Of a DNA stretch of 64,000 bases, positions 1-9,785 are shown one piece after another. Source of the stretch: Auanema rhodensis (taxonomy: Eukaryota; Nematoda; Chromadorea; Rhabditida; Rhabditidae). The position numbers were made by a program, and so were the translations under genes. The stretch spans positions 19,166,501-19,230,500 of the forward strand of contig OZ059899.1 in NCBI GenBank assembly GCA_964057225.1, in the 5' to 3' direction. Below the pieces are notes generated by a model that saw only the letters and a program-made list of their open reading frames with translations, was not told the origin of the DNA and did not search any database. The number at the start of each line of letters is the position of its first letter. Within the stretch, counting starts at the first letter, position 1.

Positions 1-3000
1 TCACGTAAATTTCAAAGTCATGGTTACCATGCACCAATATCAATAAAAATTTGTTTTTAGACTAATATGGACATGGGGAATCTAATTTTGAAAACCGCAT
101 CTTTTTATCTTTCACGTGAAGCGATGGGGAATCTAATTTTGAAAACCGCATCTCTTTATCTTTCACGTGAAGCGAGTTACATACCGAGTGCACACCACGT
201 GTACATTTAATTAGCATAAATTAAAGTTCACGTAAATTTCAAAATCATGGTTACCATGCACCAATATCAATAAAAATTTGTTTTTAGACTAATATGGACA
301 TGAGGAATCTAATTTTGAAAACCGCATCTCTTTATCGTTCACGTGAAGCGAGTTATATACCGAGTGCACACCACGTGTACATTTAATTAGCATAAATTAA
401 AGTTCACGTAAATTTCAAAGTCATGGTTACCATGCACCAATATCAAAAAAAATTTGTTTTTAGACTAATATGGACATGGGGAATCTAATTTTAAAAACCG
501 CATCTCTTTATCTTTCACGTGAAGCGAGTTACATACCAAGTGCACATCACGTGTACGTTTAATTAGCATAAATTAAAGTTCACGTAAATTTCAAAATCAT
601 GGTTACCATGCACCAATATCAGTAAAAAATTGTTTTTAGACTAATATGGACATGGGGAATCTAATTTTAAAAACCGCATCTCTTTATCTTTCACGTGAAG
701 CGAGTTACATACCAAGTGCACATCACGTGTACGTTTAATTAGCATAAATTAAAGTTCACGTAAATTTCAAAGTCATGGTTACCATGCACCAATATCAATA
801 AAAATTTGTTTTTAGACTAATATGGACATGGGGAATCTAATTTTGAAAACCGCATCTCTTTATCTTTCACGTGAAGCGAGTTACATACCGAGTGCACACC
901 ACGTGTACGTTTAATTAGCATAAATTAAAGTTCACGTAAATTTCAAAATCATGGTTACCATGCACCAATATCAGTAAAAAATTGTTTTTAGACTAATATG
1001 GACATGGGGAATCTAATTTTAAAAACCGCATCTCTTTATCTTTCACGTGAAGCGAGTTACATACCAAGTGCACATCACGTGTACGTTTAATTAGCATAAA
1101 TTAAAGTTCACGTAAATTTCAAAGTCATGGTTACCATGCACCAATATCAATAAAAATTTGTTTTTAGACTAATATGGACATGGGGAATCTAATTTTGAAA
1201 ACCGCATCTCTTTATCTTACACGTGAAGCGAGTTACATACCGAGTGCACATCACGTGTACGTTTAATTAGCATAAATTAAAGTTCACGTAAATTTCAAAA
1301 TCATGGTTACCATGCACCAATATCAGTAAAAATTTGTTTTTAGACTAATATTGACATGGGGAATCTAATTTTGAAAACCGCATCTCTTTATCTTACACGT
1401 GAAGCGAGTTACATACCGAGTGCACACCACGTGTACGTTTAATTAGCATAAATTAAAGTTCACGTAAATTTCAAAGTCATGGTTACCATGCAACAATATC
1501 AGTAAAAAATTGTTTTTAGACTAATATGGACATGGGGAATCTAATTTTAAAAAGCGCATCTTTTTATCTTTCAAGTGAAGCGAGTTACATACCAAGTGCA
1601 CATCACGTGTACATTTATGTAGCATAAATTAAAGTTCACGTAAATTTCAAAGTCATGGTTACCATGCACCAATATCAATAAAAATTTGTTTTTAGACTAA
1701 TATGGACATGGGGAATCTAATTTTGAAAACCGCATCTCTTTATCTTTCACGTGAAGCGAGTTACATACCGAGTGCACACCACGTGTACGTTTAATTAGCA
1801 TAAATTAAAGTTCACGTAAAATTCAAAGTCATGGTTACCATGCACCAATATCAATAAAAATTTGTTTTTAGACTAATATGGACATGGGGAATCTAATTTT
1901 GAAAACCGCATCTCTTTATCTTTCACGTGAAGCGAGTTACATACCGAGTGCACACCACGTGTACATTTAATTAGCATAAATTAAAGTTCACGTAAATTTC
2001 AAAATCATGGTTACCATGCACCAATATCAATAAAAATTTGTTTTTAGACTAATATGGACATGAGGAATCTAATTTTGAAAACCGCATCTCTTTATCGTTC
2101 ACGTGAAGCGAGTTACATACCGAGTGCACACCACGTGTACATTTAATTAGCATAAATTAAAGTTCACGTAAATTTCAAAGTCATGGTTACCATGCACCAA
2201 TATCAAAAAAAATTTGTTTTTAGACTAATATGGACATGGGGAATCTAATTTTAAAAACCGCATCTCTTTATCTTTCACGTGAAGCGAGTTACATACCAAG
2301 TGCACATCACGTGTACGTTTAATTAGCATAAATTAAAGTTCACGTAAATTTCAAAAACATGGTTACCATGCACCAATATCAGTAAAAAATTGTTTTTAGA
2401 CTAATATGGACATGGGGAATCTAATTTTAAAAACCGCATCTCTTTATCTTTCACGTGAAGCGAGTTACATACCAAGTGCACATCACGTGTACGTTTAATT
2501 AGCATAAATTAAAGTTCACGTAAATTTCAAAATCATGGTTACCATGCACCAATATCAATAAAAATTTGTTTTTAGACTAATATGTACATGGGGAATCTAA
2601 TTTTGAAAACCGCATCTCTTTATCTTTCACGTGAAGCGAGTTACATACCGAGTGCACACCACGTGTACATTTAATTAGCATAAATTAAAGTTCACGTAAA
2701 TTTCAAAATCATGGTTACCATGCACCAATATCAGTAAAAAATTGTTTTTAGACTAATATGGACATGCGAAATCTAATTTTAAAAACCGCATCTCTTTATC
2801 TTTCACGTGAAGCGAGTTACATACCAAGTGCACATCACGTGTACGTTTAATTAGCATAAATTAAAGTTCACGTAAATTTCAAAATCATGGTTACCATGCA
2901 CCAATATCAGTAAAAAATTGTTTTTAGACTAATATGGACATGGGGAATCTAATTTTGAAAACCGCATCTCTTTATCTTCCACGTGAAGGGAGTTACATAC

Positions 3001-5037
3001 CGAGTGCACAACACGTGTACGTTTAATTAGCATAAATTAAAGTTCACGTAAATTTCAAAGTCATGGTTACCATGCACCAATATCAATAAAAATTTGTTTT
3101 TAGACTAATATGGACATGGGGAATCTAATTTTGAAAACCGCATCTCTTTATCTTACACGTGAAGCGAGTTACATACCGAGTGCACACCACGTGTACGTTT
3201 AATTAGCATAAATTAAAGTTCACGTAAATTTCAAAGTCATGGTTACCATGCACCAATATCAGTAAAAAATTGTTTTTAGACTAATATGGACATGGGGAAT
3301 CTAATTTTAAAAAGCGCATCTTTTTATCTTTCACGTGAAGCGAGTTACATACCAAGTGCACATCACGTGTACATTTATGTAGCATAAATTAAAGTTCACG
3401 TAAATTTCAAAGTCATGGTTACCATGCACCAATATCAATAAAAATTTGTTTTTAGACTAATATGGACATGGGGAATCTAATTTTGAAAACCGCATCTCTT
3501 TATCTTTCACGTGAAGCGAGTTACATACCGAGTGCACACCACGTGTACGTTTAATTAGCATAAATTAAAGTTCACGTAAAATTCAAAGTCATGGTTACCA
3601 TGCACCAATATCAATAAAAATTTGTTTTTAGACTAATATGGACATGGGGAATCTAATTTTGAAAACCGCATCTCTTTATCTTTCACGTGAAGCGAGTTAC
3701 ATACCGAGTGCACACCACGTGTACATTTAATTAGCATAAATTAAAGTTCACGTAAATTTCAAAGTCATGGTTACCATGCACCAATATCAAAAAAAATTTG
3801 TTTTTAGACTAATATGGACATGGGGAATCTAATTTTAAAAACCGCATCTCTTTATCTTTCACGTGAAGCGAGTTACATACCAAGTGCACATCACGTGTAC
3901 GTTTAATTAGCATAAATTAAAGTTCACGTAAATTTCAAAGTCATGGTTACCATGCACCAATATCAATAAAAATTTGTTTTTAGACTAATATGGACATGGG
4001 GAATCTAATTTTGAAAACCGCATCTCTTTATCTTTCACGTGAAGCGAGTTACATACCGAGTGCACACCACGTGTACGTTTAATTAGCATAAATTAAAGTT
4101 CACGTAAATTTCAAAATCATGGTTACCATGCACCAATATCAGTAAAAAATTGTTTTTAGACTAATATGGACATGGGGAATCTAATTTTAAAAACCGCATC
4201 TCTTTATCTTTCACGTGAAGCGAGTTACATACCGAGTGCACACCACGTGTACGTTTAATTAGCATAAATTAAAGTTCACGTAAATTTCAAAGTCATGGTT
4301 ACCATGCACCAATATCAATAAAAATTTGTTTTTAGACTAATATGGACATGGGGAATCTAATTTTGAAAACCGCATCTCTTTATCTTACACGTGAAGCGAG
4401 TTACATACCGAGTGCACATCACGTGTACGTTTAATTAGCATAAATTAAAGTTCACGTAAATTTCAAAATCATGGTTACCATGCACCAATATCAGTAAAAA
4501 TTTGTTTTTAGACTAATATGGACATGGGGAATCTAATTTTGAAAACCGCATCTCTTTATCTTACACGTGAAGCGAGTTACATACCGAGTGCACACCACGT
4601 GTACGTTTAATTAGCATAAATTAAAGTTCACGTAAATTTCAAAGTCATGGTTACCATGCACCAATATCAGTAAAAAATTGTTTTTAGACTAATATGGACA
4701 TGGGGAATCTAATTTTAAAAAGCGCATCTTTTTATCTTTCACGTGAAGCGAGTTACATACCAAGTGCACATCACGTGTACATTTATGTAGCATAAATTAA
4801 AGTTCACGTAAATTTCAAAGTCATGGTTACCATGCACCCATATCAATAAAAATTTGTTTTTAGACTAATATGGACATGGGGAATCTAATTTTGAAAACCG
4901 CATCTCTTTATCTTTCACGTGAAGCGAGTTACATACCGAGTGCACACCACGTGTACGTTTAATTAGCATAAATTAAAGTTCACGTAAATTTCAAAGTCAT
5001 GGTTACCATGCACCAATATCAGTAAAAAATTGTTTTT
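1..5037 (-). repeat. Left arm of giant inverted repeat (palindrome)
   Basis: Read as reverse complement from 5037 outward, this arm gives the same sequence of monomer variants as 5169-10330. Position p on the right pairs with 10206-p on the left until the extra right-hand monomer, and with an extra 176 bp after it. Private single-base variants are shared. The 'gcaacaatatc' near 1491 mirrors 'gatattgttgc' near 8884. The 'ttcaagtgaag' near 1570 mirrors 'cttcacttgaaag' near 8805. The 'atattgacat' near 1350 mirrors 'atgtcaatat' near 9027. The 'caaaaacatgg' near 2353 mirrors 'ccatgtttttg' near 8023. Single-base differences I saw are few (near 5001, 1653 and 350). The arm may extend left of the window. 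Confidence 0.93.
73..174 (-). repeat. 51 bp partial-monomer tandem duplication
   Basis: The first unit in the window is 227 bp rather than 176 bp. The stretch 73-123 ('atggggaatc...gaagcg') is repeated at 124-174 with one difference (a T where the second copy has C, in 'catctttttatc' versus 'catctctttatc'). It is the only rearrangement in the window that is not a whole number of monomers or a single base. The mirror position in the right arm (around 10,200-10,260) has no such duplication, so it arose after the arms were copied, or the mirror copy lost it. Confidence 0.96.
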
Positions 5038-5168
5038 AGACTAATATGGACATGGGGAATCTAATTTTAAAAAGCGCATCTTTTTATCTTTCACGTGAAG
5101 CGAGTTACATACCAAGTGCACATCACGTGTACATTTATGTAGCATAAATTAAAGTTCACGTAAATTTC
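5038..5168. other. Spacer of the inverted repeat and orientation switch
   Basis: This 131 bp of unpaired sequence lies between the arms. It is most of one 'acata'-class monomer in the left orientation and has no mirror partner at the same symmetric position. The switch itself lies within 5168-5174, in the run 'caaaaac'. The left orientation would be expected to read 'ttcaaagtcatgg' or 'ttcaaaatcatgg' here, but instead reads 'ttcaaaaacaatttttt', which is the right orientation's A/T tract. The four to five A residues fit both sides, so the joint is at short microhomology. It is the only place in the window where orientation changes. Confidence 0.9.
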
Positions 5169-6793
5169 AAAAACAATTTTTTACTGATATTGGTGCATGG
5201 TAACCATGACTTTGAATTTTACGTGAACTTTAATTTATGCTAATTAAACGTACACGTGGTGTGCACTCGGTATGTAACTCGCTTCACGTGAAAGATAAAG
5301 AGATGCGGTTTTCAAAATTAGATTCCCCATGTCCATATTAGTCTAAAAACAAATTTTTATTGATATGGGTGCATGGTAACCATGACTTTGAAATTTACGT
5401 GAACTTTAATTTATGCTACATAAATGTACACGTGATGTGCACTTGGTATGTAACTCGCTTCACGTGAAAGATAAAAAGATGCGCTTTTTAAAATTAGATT
5501 CCCCATGTCCATATTAGTCTAAAAACAATTTTTTACTGATATTGGTGCATGGTAACCATGACTTTGAAATTTACGTGAACTTTAATTTATGCTAATTAAA
5601 CGTACACGTGGTGTGCACTCGGTATGTAACTCGCTTCACGTGTAAGATAAAGAGATGCGGTTTTCAAAATTAGATTCCCCATGTCCATATTAGTCTAAAA
5701 ACAAATTTTTACTGATATTGGTGCATGGTAACCATGATTTTGAAATTTACGTGAACTTTAATTTATGCTAATTAAACGTACACGTGATGTGCACTCGGTA
5801 TGTAACTCGCTTCACGTGTAAGATAAAGAGATGCGGTTTTCAAAATTAGATTCCCCATGTCCATATTAGTCTAAAAACAAATTTTTATTGATATTGGTGC
5901 ATGGTAACCATGACTTTGAAATTTACGTGAACTTTAATTTATGCTAATTAAACGTACACGTGGTGTGCACTCGGTATGTAACTCGCTTCACGTGAAAGAT
6001 AAAGAGATGCGGTTTTTAAAATTAGATTCCCCATGTCCATATTAGTCTAAAAACAATTTTTTACTGATATTGGTGCATGGTAACCATGATTTTGAAATTT
6101 ACGTGAACTTTAATTTATGCTAATTAAACGTACACGTGGTGTGCACTCGGTATGTAACTCGCTTCACGTGAAAGATAAAGAGATGCGGTTTTCAAAATTA
6201 GATTCCCCATGTCCATATTAGTCTAAAAACAAATTTTTATTGATATTGGTGCATGGTAACCATGACTTTGAAATTTACGTGAACTTTAATTTATGCTAAT
6301 TAAACGTACACGTGATGTGCACTTGGTATGTAACTCGCTTCACGTGAAAGATAAAGAGATGCGGTTTTTAAAATTAGATTCCCCATGTCCATATTAGTCT
6401 AAAAACAAATTTTTTTTGATATTGGTGCATGGTAACCATGACTTTGAAATTTACGTGAACTTTAATTTATGCTAATTAAATGTACACGTGGTGTGCACTC
6501 GGTATGTAACTCGCTTCACGTGAAAGATAAAGAGATGCGGTTTTCAAAATTAGATTCCCCATGTCCATATTAGTCTAAAAACAAATTTTTATTGATATTG
6601 GTGCATGGTAACCATGACTTTGAATTTTACGTGAACTTTAATTTATGCTAATTAAACGTACACGTGGTGTGCACTCGGTATGTAACTCGCTTCACGTGAA
6701 AGATAAAGAGATGCGGTTTTCAAAATTAGATTCCCCATGTCCATATTAGTCTAAAAACAAATTTTTATTGATATTGGTGCATGGTAACCATGA

Positions 6794-6969
6794 CTTTGAA
6801 ATTTACGTGAACTTTAATTTATGCTACATAAATGTACACGTGATGTGCACTTGGTATGTAACTCGCTTCACGTGAAAGATAAAAAGATGCGCTTTTTAAA
6901 ATTAGATTCCCCATGTCCATATTAGTCTAAAAACAATTTTTTACTGATATTGGTGCATGGTAACCATGA
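6794..6969 (+). repeat. Representative monomer, 'acata' class
   Basis: This variant has ctacataaatg replacing ctaattaaacg at monomer positions 31-41, which abolishes the TAATTA dyad. It also has aaaaagatgcgc replacing aaagagatgcgg, t at 104, and usually gtga and cttgg. Other full copies begin near 5386, 8730, 11194, 12074, 13660, 15240, 16826, 18940, 21400, 25624, 29320, 37065, 47100, 51845, 54485, 58357 and 62581. Partial combinations, with the front half but not 'cgcttttt' or the reverse, also occur, for example 22105, 24216, 56421 and 60645. Its spacing of usually 8-15 units makes it a convenient marker of higher-order repeat boundaries. Confidence 0.9.
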
Positions 6970-7145
6970 CTTTGAAATTTACGTGAACTTTAATTTATGC
7001 TAATTAAACGTACACGTGGTGTGCACTCGGTATGTAACTCGCTTCACGTGTAAGATAAAGAGATGCGGTTTTCAAAATTAGATTCCCCATGTCCATATTA
7101 GTCTAAAAACAAATTTTTATTGATATTGGTGCATGGTAACCATGA

Positions 7146-7321
7146 CTTTGAAATTTACGTGAACTTTAATTTATGCTAATTAAACGTACACGTGGTGTGC
7201 ACTCGGTATGTAACTCGCTTCACGTGTAAGATAAAGAGATGCGGTTTTCAAAATTAGATTCCCCATGTCCATATTAGTCTAAAAACAAATTTTTATTGAT
7301 ATTGGTGCATGGTAACCATGA
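7146..7321 (+). repeat. Extra monomer in right palindrome arm
   Basis: The right arm has two consecutive units of the gtgg/gtaag class (6970-7145 and 7146-7321). The left arm has only one such unit between its 'acata' unit (about 3300-3390) and its gtgttg/ggaag unit (about 2950-3010). Either of the two right units can be called the extra one, since they are nearly identical. It explains why mirrored landmarks are offset by exactly 176 bp beyond this point, for example 'gaacg' at about 8284 versus its mirror at about 2097. Confidence 0.9.
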
Positions 7322-7849
7322 CTTTGAAATTTACGTGAACTTTAATTTATGCTAATTAAACGTACACGTGTTGTGCACTCGGTATGTAACTCCCTTCACG
7401 TGGAAGATAAAGAGATGCGGTTTTCAAAATTAGATTCCCCATGTCCATATTAGTCTAAAAACAATTTTTTACTGATATTGGTGCATGGTAACCATGATTT
7501 TGAAATTTACGTGAACTTTAATTTATGCTAATTAAACGTACACGTGATGTGCACTTGGTATGTAACTCGCTTCACGTGAAAGATAAAGAGATGCGGTTTT
7601 TAAAATTAGATTTCGCATGTCCATATTAGTCTAAAAACAATTTTTTACTGATATTGGTGCATGGTAACCATGATTTTGAAATTTACGTGAACTTTAATTT
7701 ATGCTAATTAAATGTACACGTGGTGTGCACTCGGTATGTAACTCGCTTCACGTGAAAGATAAAGAGATGCGGTTTTCAAAATTAGATTCCCCATGTACAT
7801 ATTAGTCTAAAAACAAATTTTTATTGATATTGGTGCATGGTAACCATGA
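7322..7849 (+). repeat. Three-monomer module gtgttg - ttcgc - gtaca
   Basis: Three successive marked units. The first (7322) has cacgtgttgtgc, taactcccttcacgtggaag and class 2 bases. The second (7498) is class 1 with gatttcgcatg. The third (7674) has aaatg, class 2 and atgtacatatt. The same trio, or forms with ccgcatg and cacgtcaaag, recurs at 18058, 19642, 24744, 26152, 29880, 31079, 31607, 32840, 34780 and their 10,031 bp copies. In the left palindrome arm the mirror image lies at about 2580-3010. The trio moves as a block through the array. Confidence 0.88.
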
Positions 7850-9476
7850 TTTTGAAATTTACGTGAACTTTAATTTATGCTAATTAAACGTACACGTGAT
7901 GTGCACTTGGTATGTAACTCGCTTCACGTGAAAGATAAAGAGATGCGGTTTTTAAAATTAGATTCCCCATGTCCATATTAGTCTAAAAACAATTTTTTAC
8001 TGATATTGGTGCATGGTAACCATGTTTTTGAAATTTACGTGAACTTTAATTTATGCTAATTAAACGTACACGTGATGTGCACTTGGTATGTAACTCGCTT
8101 CACGTGAAAGATAAAGAGATGCGGTTTTTAAAATTAGATTCCCCATGTCCATATTAGTCTAAAAACAAATTTTTTTTGATATTGGTGCATGGTAACCATG
8201 ACTTTGAAATTTACGTGAACTTTAATTTATGCTAATTAAATGTACACGTGGTGTGCACTCGGTATGTAACTCGCTTCACGTGAACGATAAAGAGATGCGG
8301 TTTTCAAAATTAGATTCCTCATGTCCATATTAGTCTAAAAACAAATTTTTATTGATATTGGTGCATGGTAACCATGATTTTGAAATTTACGTGAACTTTA
8401 ATTTATGCTAATTAAATGTACACGTGGTGTGCACTCGGTATGTAACTCGCTTCACGTGAAAGATAAAGAGATGCGGTTTTCAAAATTAGATTCCCCATGT
8501 CCATATTAGTCTAAAAACAAATTTTTATTGATATTGGTGCATGGTAACCATGACTTTGAATTTTACGTGAACTTTAATTTATGCTAATTAAACGTACACG
8601 TGGTGTGCACTCGGTATGTAACTCGCTTCACGTGAAAGATAAAGAGATGCGGTTTTCAAAATTAGATTCCCCATGTCCATATTAGTCTAAAAACAAATTT
8701 TTATTGATATGGGTGCATGGTAACCATGACTTTGAAATTTACGTGAACTTTAATTTATGCTACATAAATGTACACGTGATGTGCACTTGGTATGTAACTC
8801 GCTTCACTTGAAAGATAAAAAGATGCGCTTTTTAAAATTAGATTCCCCATGTCCATATTAGTCTAAAAACAATTTTTTACTGATATTGTTGCATGGTAAC
8901 CATGACTTTGAAATTTACGTGAACTTTAATTTATGCTAATTAAACGTACACGTGGTGTGCACTCGGTATGTAACTCGCTTCACGTGTAAGATAAAGAGAT
9001 GCGGTTTTCAAAATTAGATTCCCCATGTCAATATTAGTCTAAAAACAAATTTTTACTGATATTGGTGCATGGTAACCATGATTTTGAAATTTACGTGAAC
9101 TTTAATTTATGCTAATTAAACGTACACGTGATGTGCACTCGGTATGTAACTCGCTTCACGTGTAAGATAAAGAGATGCGGTTTTCAAAATTAGATTCCCC
9201 ATGTCCATATTAGTCTAAAAACAAATTTTTATTGATATTGGTGCATGGTAACCATGACTTTGAAATTTACGTGAACTTTAATTTATGCTAATTAAACGTA
9301 CACGTGATGTGCACTTGGTATGTAACTCGCTTCACGTGAAAGATAAAGAGATGCGGTTTTTAAAATTAGATTCCCCATGTCCATATTAGTCTAAAAACAA
9401 TTTTTTACTGATATTGGTGCATGGTAACCATGATTTTGAAATTTACGTGAACTTTAATTTATGCTAATTAAACGTA

Positions 9477-9490
9477 CACGTGGTGTGCAC
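9477..9490. other. Adjacent dyads CACGTG and GTGCAC
   Basis: Two 6 bp palindromes, CACGTG (9477-9482) and GTGCAC (9485-9490), lie 2 bp apart, about 17 bp ahead of the 10 bp CACGTG palindrome. With TAATTA at 9465-9470 and the 13 bp dyad, about 41 of 176 bases lie in perfect short palindromes. Class 1 units change the intervening bases, giving cacgtgatgtgcac. Confidence 0.85.
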
Positions 9491-9506
9491 TCGGTATGTA
9501 ACTCGC

Positions 9507-9516
9507 TTCACGTGAA
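9507..9516. other. 10 bp perfect palindrome ttcacgtgaa (one per monomer)
   Basis: The perfect dyad ttcacgtgaa, with an E-box/G-box core CACGTG, sits at monomer positions 74-83. It is present in most units. It is weakened in the gtaag, ggaag and gtcaaag classes (for example ttcacgtgta). The position given is in the reference monomer. Any protein binding is untested. Confidence 0.85.
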
Positions 9517-9595
9517 AGATAAAGAGATGCGGTTTTCAAAATTAGATTCCCCATGTCCATATTAGTCTAAAAACAAATTTTTATTGATATTGGTG

Positions 9596-9608
9596 CATGG
9601 TAACCATG
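9596..9608. other. 13 bp palindrome catggtaaccatg (one per monomer)
   Basis: Arms catggt and accatg surround one central base, at monomer positions 163-175. This is the best conserved part of the unit. I noticed only isolated changes, such as gtgtatgg from 50.9 kb onward, gtgcttgg near 22,090, gtggatgg near 11,180, gtacatgg near 29,128, ggttcatgg near 49,012 and aaccgtga near 55,360. Its near invariance suggests either selection or simply recent homogenisation. Confidence 0.88.
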
Positions 9609-9609
9609 A

Positions 9610-9785
9610 CTTTGAAATTTACGTGAACTTTAATTTATGCTAATTAAACGTACACGTGATGTGCACTTGGTATGTAACTCGCTTCACGTGAAAGATAAAG
9701 AGATGCGGTTTTTAAAATTAGATTCCCCATGTCCATATTAGTCTAAAAACAATTTTTTACTGATATTGGTGCATGGTAACCATGA
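9610..9785 (+). repeat. Representative monomer, class 1 (gtga / cttgg / ttttt)
   Basis: This is the alternative main class. It has a at monomer position 50, t at 59 and t at 104, usually followed by the tract aattttttact instead of aaatttttatt. The change at 50 turns CACGTGG into CACGTGAT. In much of 30-36 kb and 40-46 kb, class 1 and class 2 units alternate one by one, giving a 352 bp dimeric texture under the larger repeats. Confidence 0.9.

Larger units (their letters stand above)
1..5168 (-). repeat. Satellite array segment in inverted orientation
   Basis: About 29 monomers run in the orientation whose reverse complement matches the rest of the window. Reading forward, units show 'tcatggttaccatgcacc' followed by the A/T tract and 'gaagcgag'. 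Starts of 'tcacgtaaat' fall at 228, 404, 580, 756 and so on to 4980 with no indel, so the register is perfect over this stretch apart from the 51 bp partial duplication in the first unit. Monomer classes occur in the mirror order of those at 5169-10330. The segment continues off the left edge of the window. Confidence 0.97.
9434..9609 (+). repeat. Representative monomer, class 2 (gtgg / ctcgg / ttttc)
   Basis: This is a full 176 bp unit used as the reference for numbering. Landmarks by monomer position are: 32-37 TAATTA; 44-49 CACGTG; position 50 g; 52-57 GTGCAC; position 59 c; 74-83 ttcacgtgaa; 97-104 gcggtttt with c at 104; 121-134 tgtccatattagtc; 136-150 an A-run, c, then an A/T tract; 163-175 catggtaaccatg. 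Bases at 50, 59 and 104 vary together across the array and define the two main classes. This class ends in an aaatttttatt tract. I found no CENP-B-box-like NTTCGNNNNANNCGGGN element in it. Confidence 0.95.

Noticed and set aside
136-5168. Second inversion or extra orientation switches within the left segment
   Set aside because: All units from 1 to 5168 keep one orientation and exact 176 bp spacing (starts 228 to 4980).
5038-5174. Inverted repeat as transposon or MITE termini
   Set aside because: The arms are satellite monomers themselves, there is no non-satellite interior, and no target-site duplication is definable.
9507-9516. CACGTG as a G-box promoter element
   Set aside because: It recurs in every monomer without any gene nearby, so it is a property of the satellite rather than a promoter.
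9434-9609. Homology to the Arabidopsis ~178 bp centromere repeat
   Set aside because: From memory there are short look-alikes (gtccatat-agtct, a 'gcggttt' after an AAGA-rich stretch), but their order and spacing within the unit do not agree. Treated as chance unless an alignment shows otherwise.
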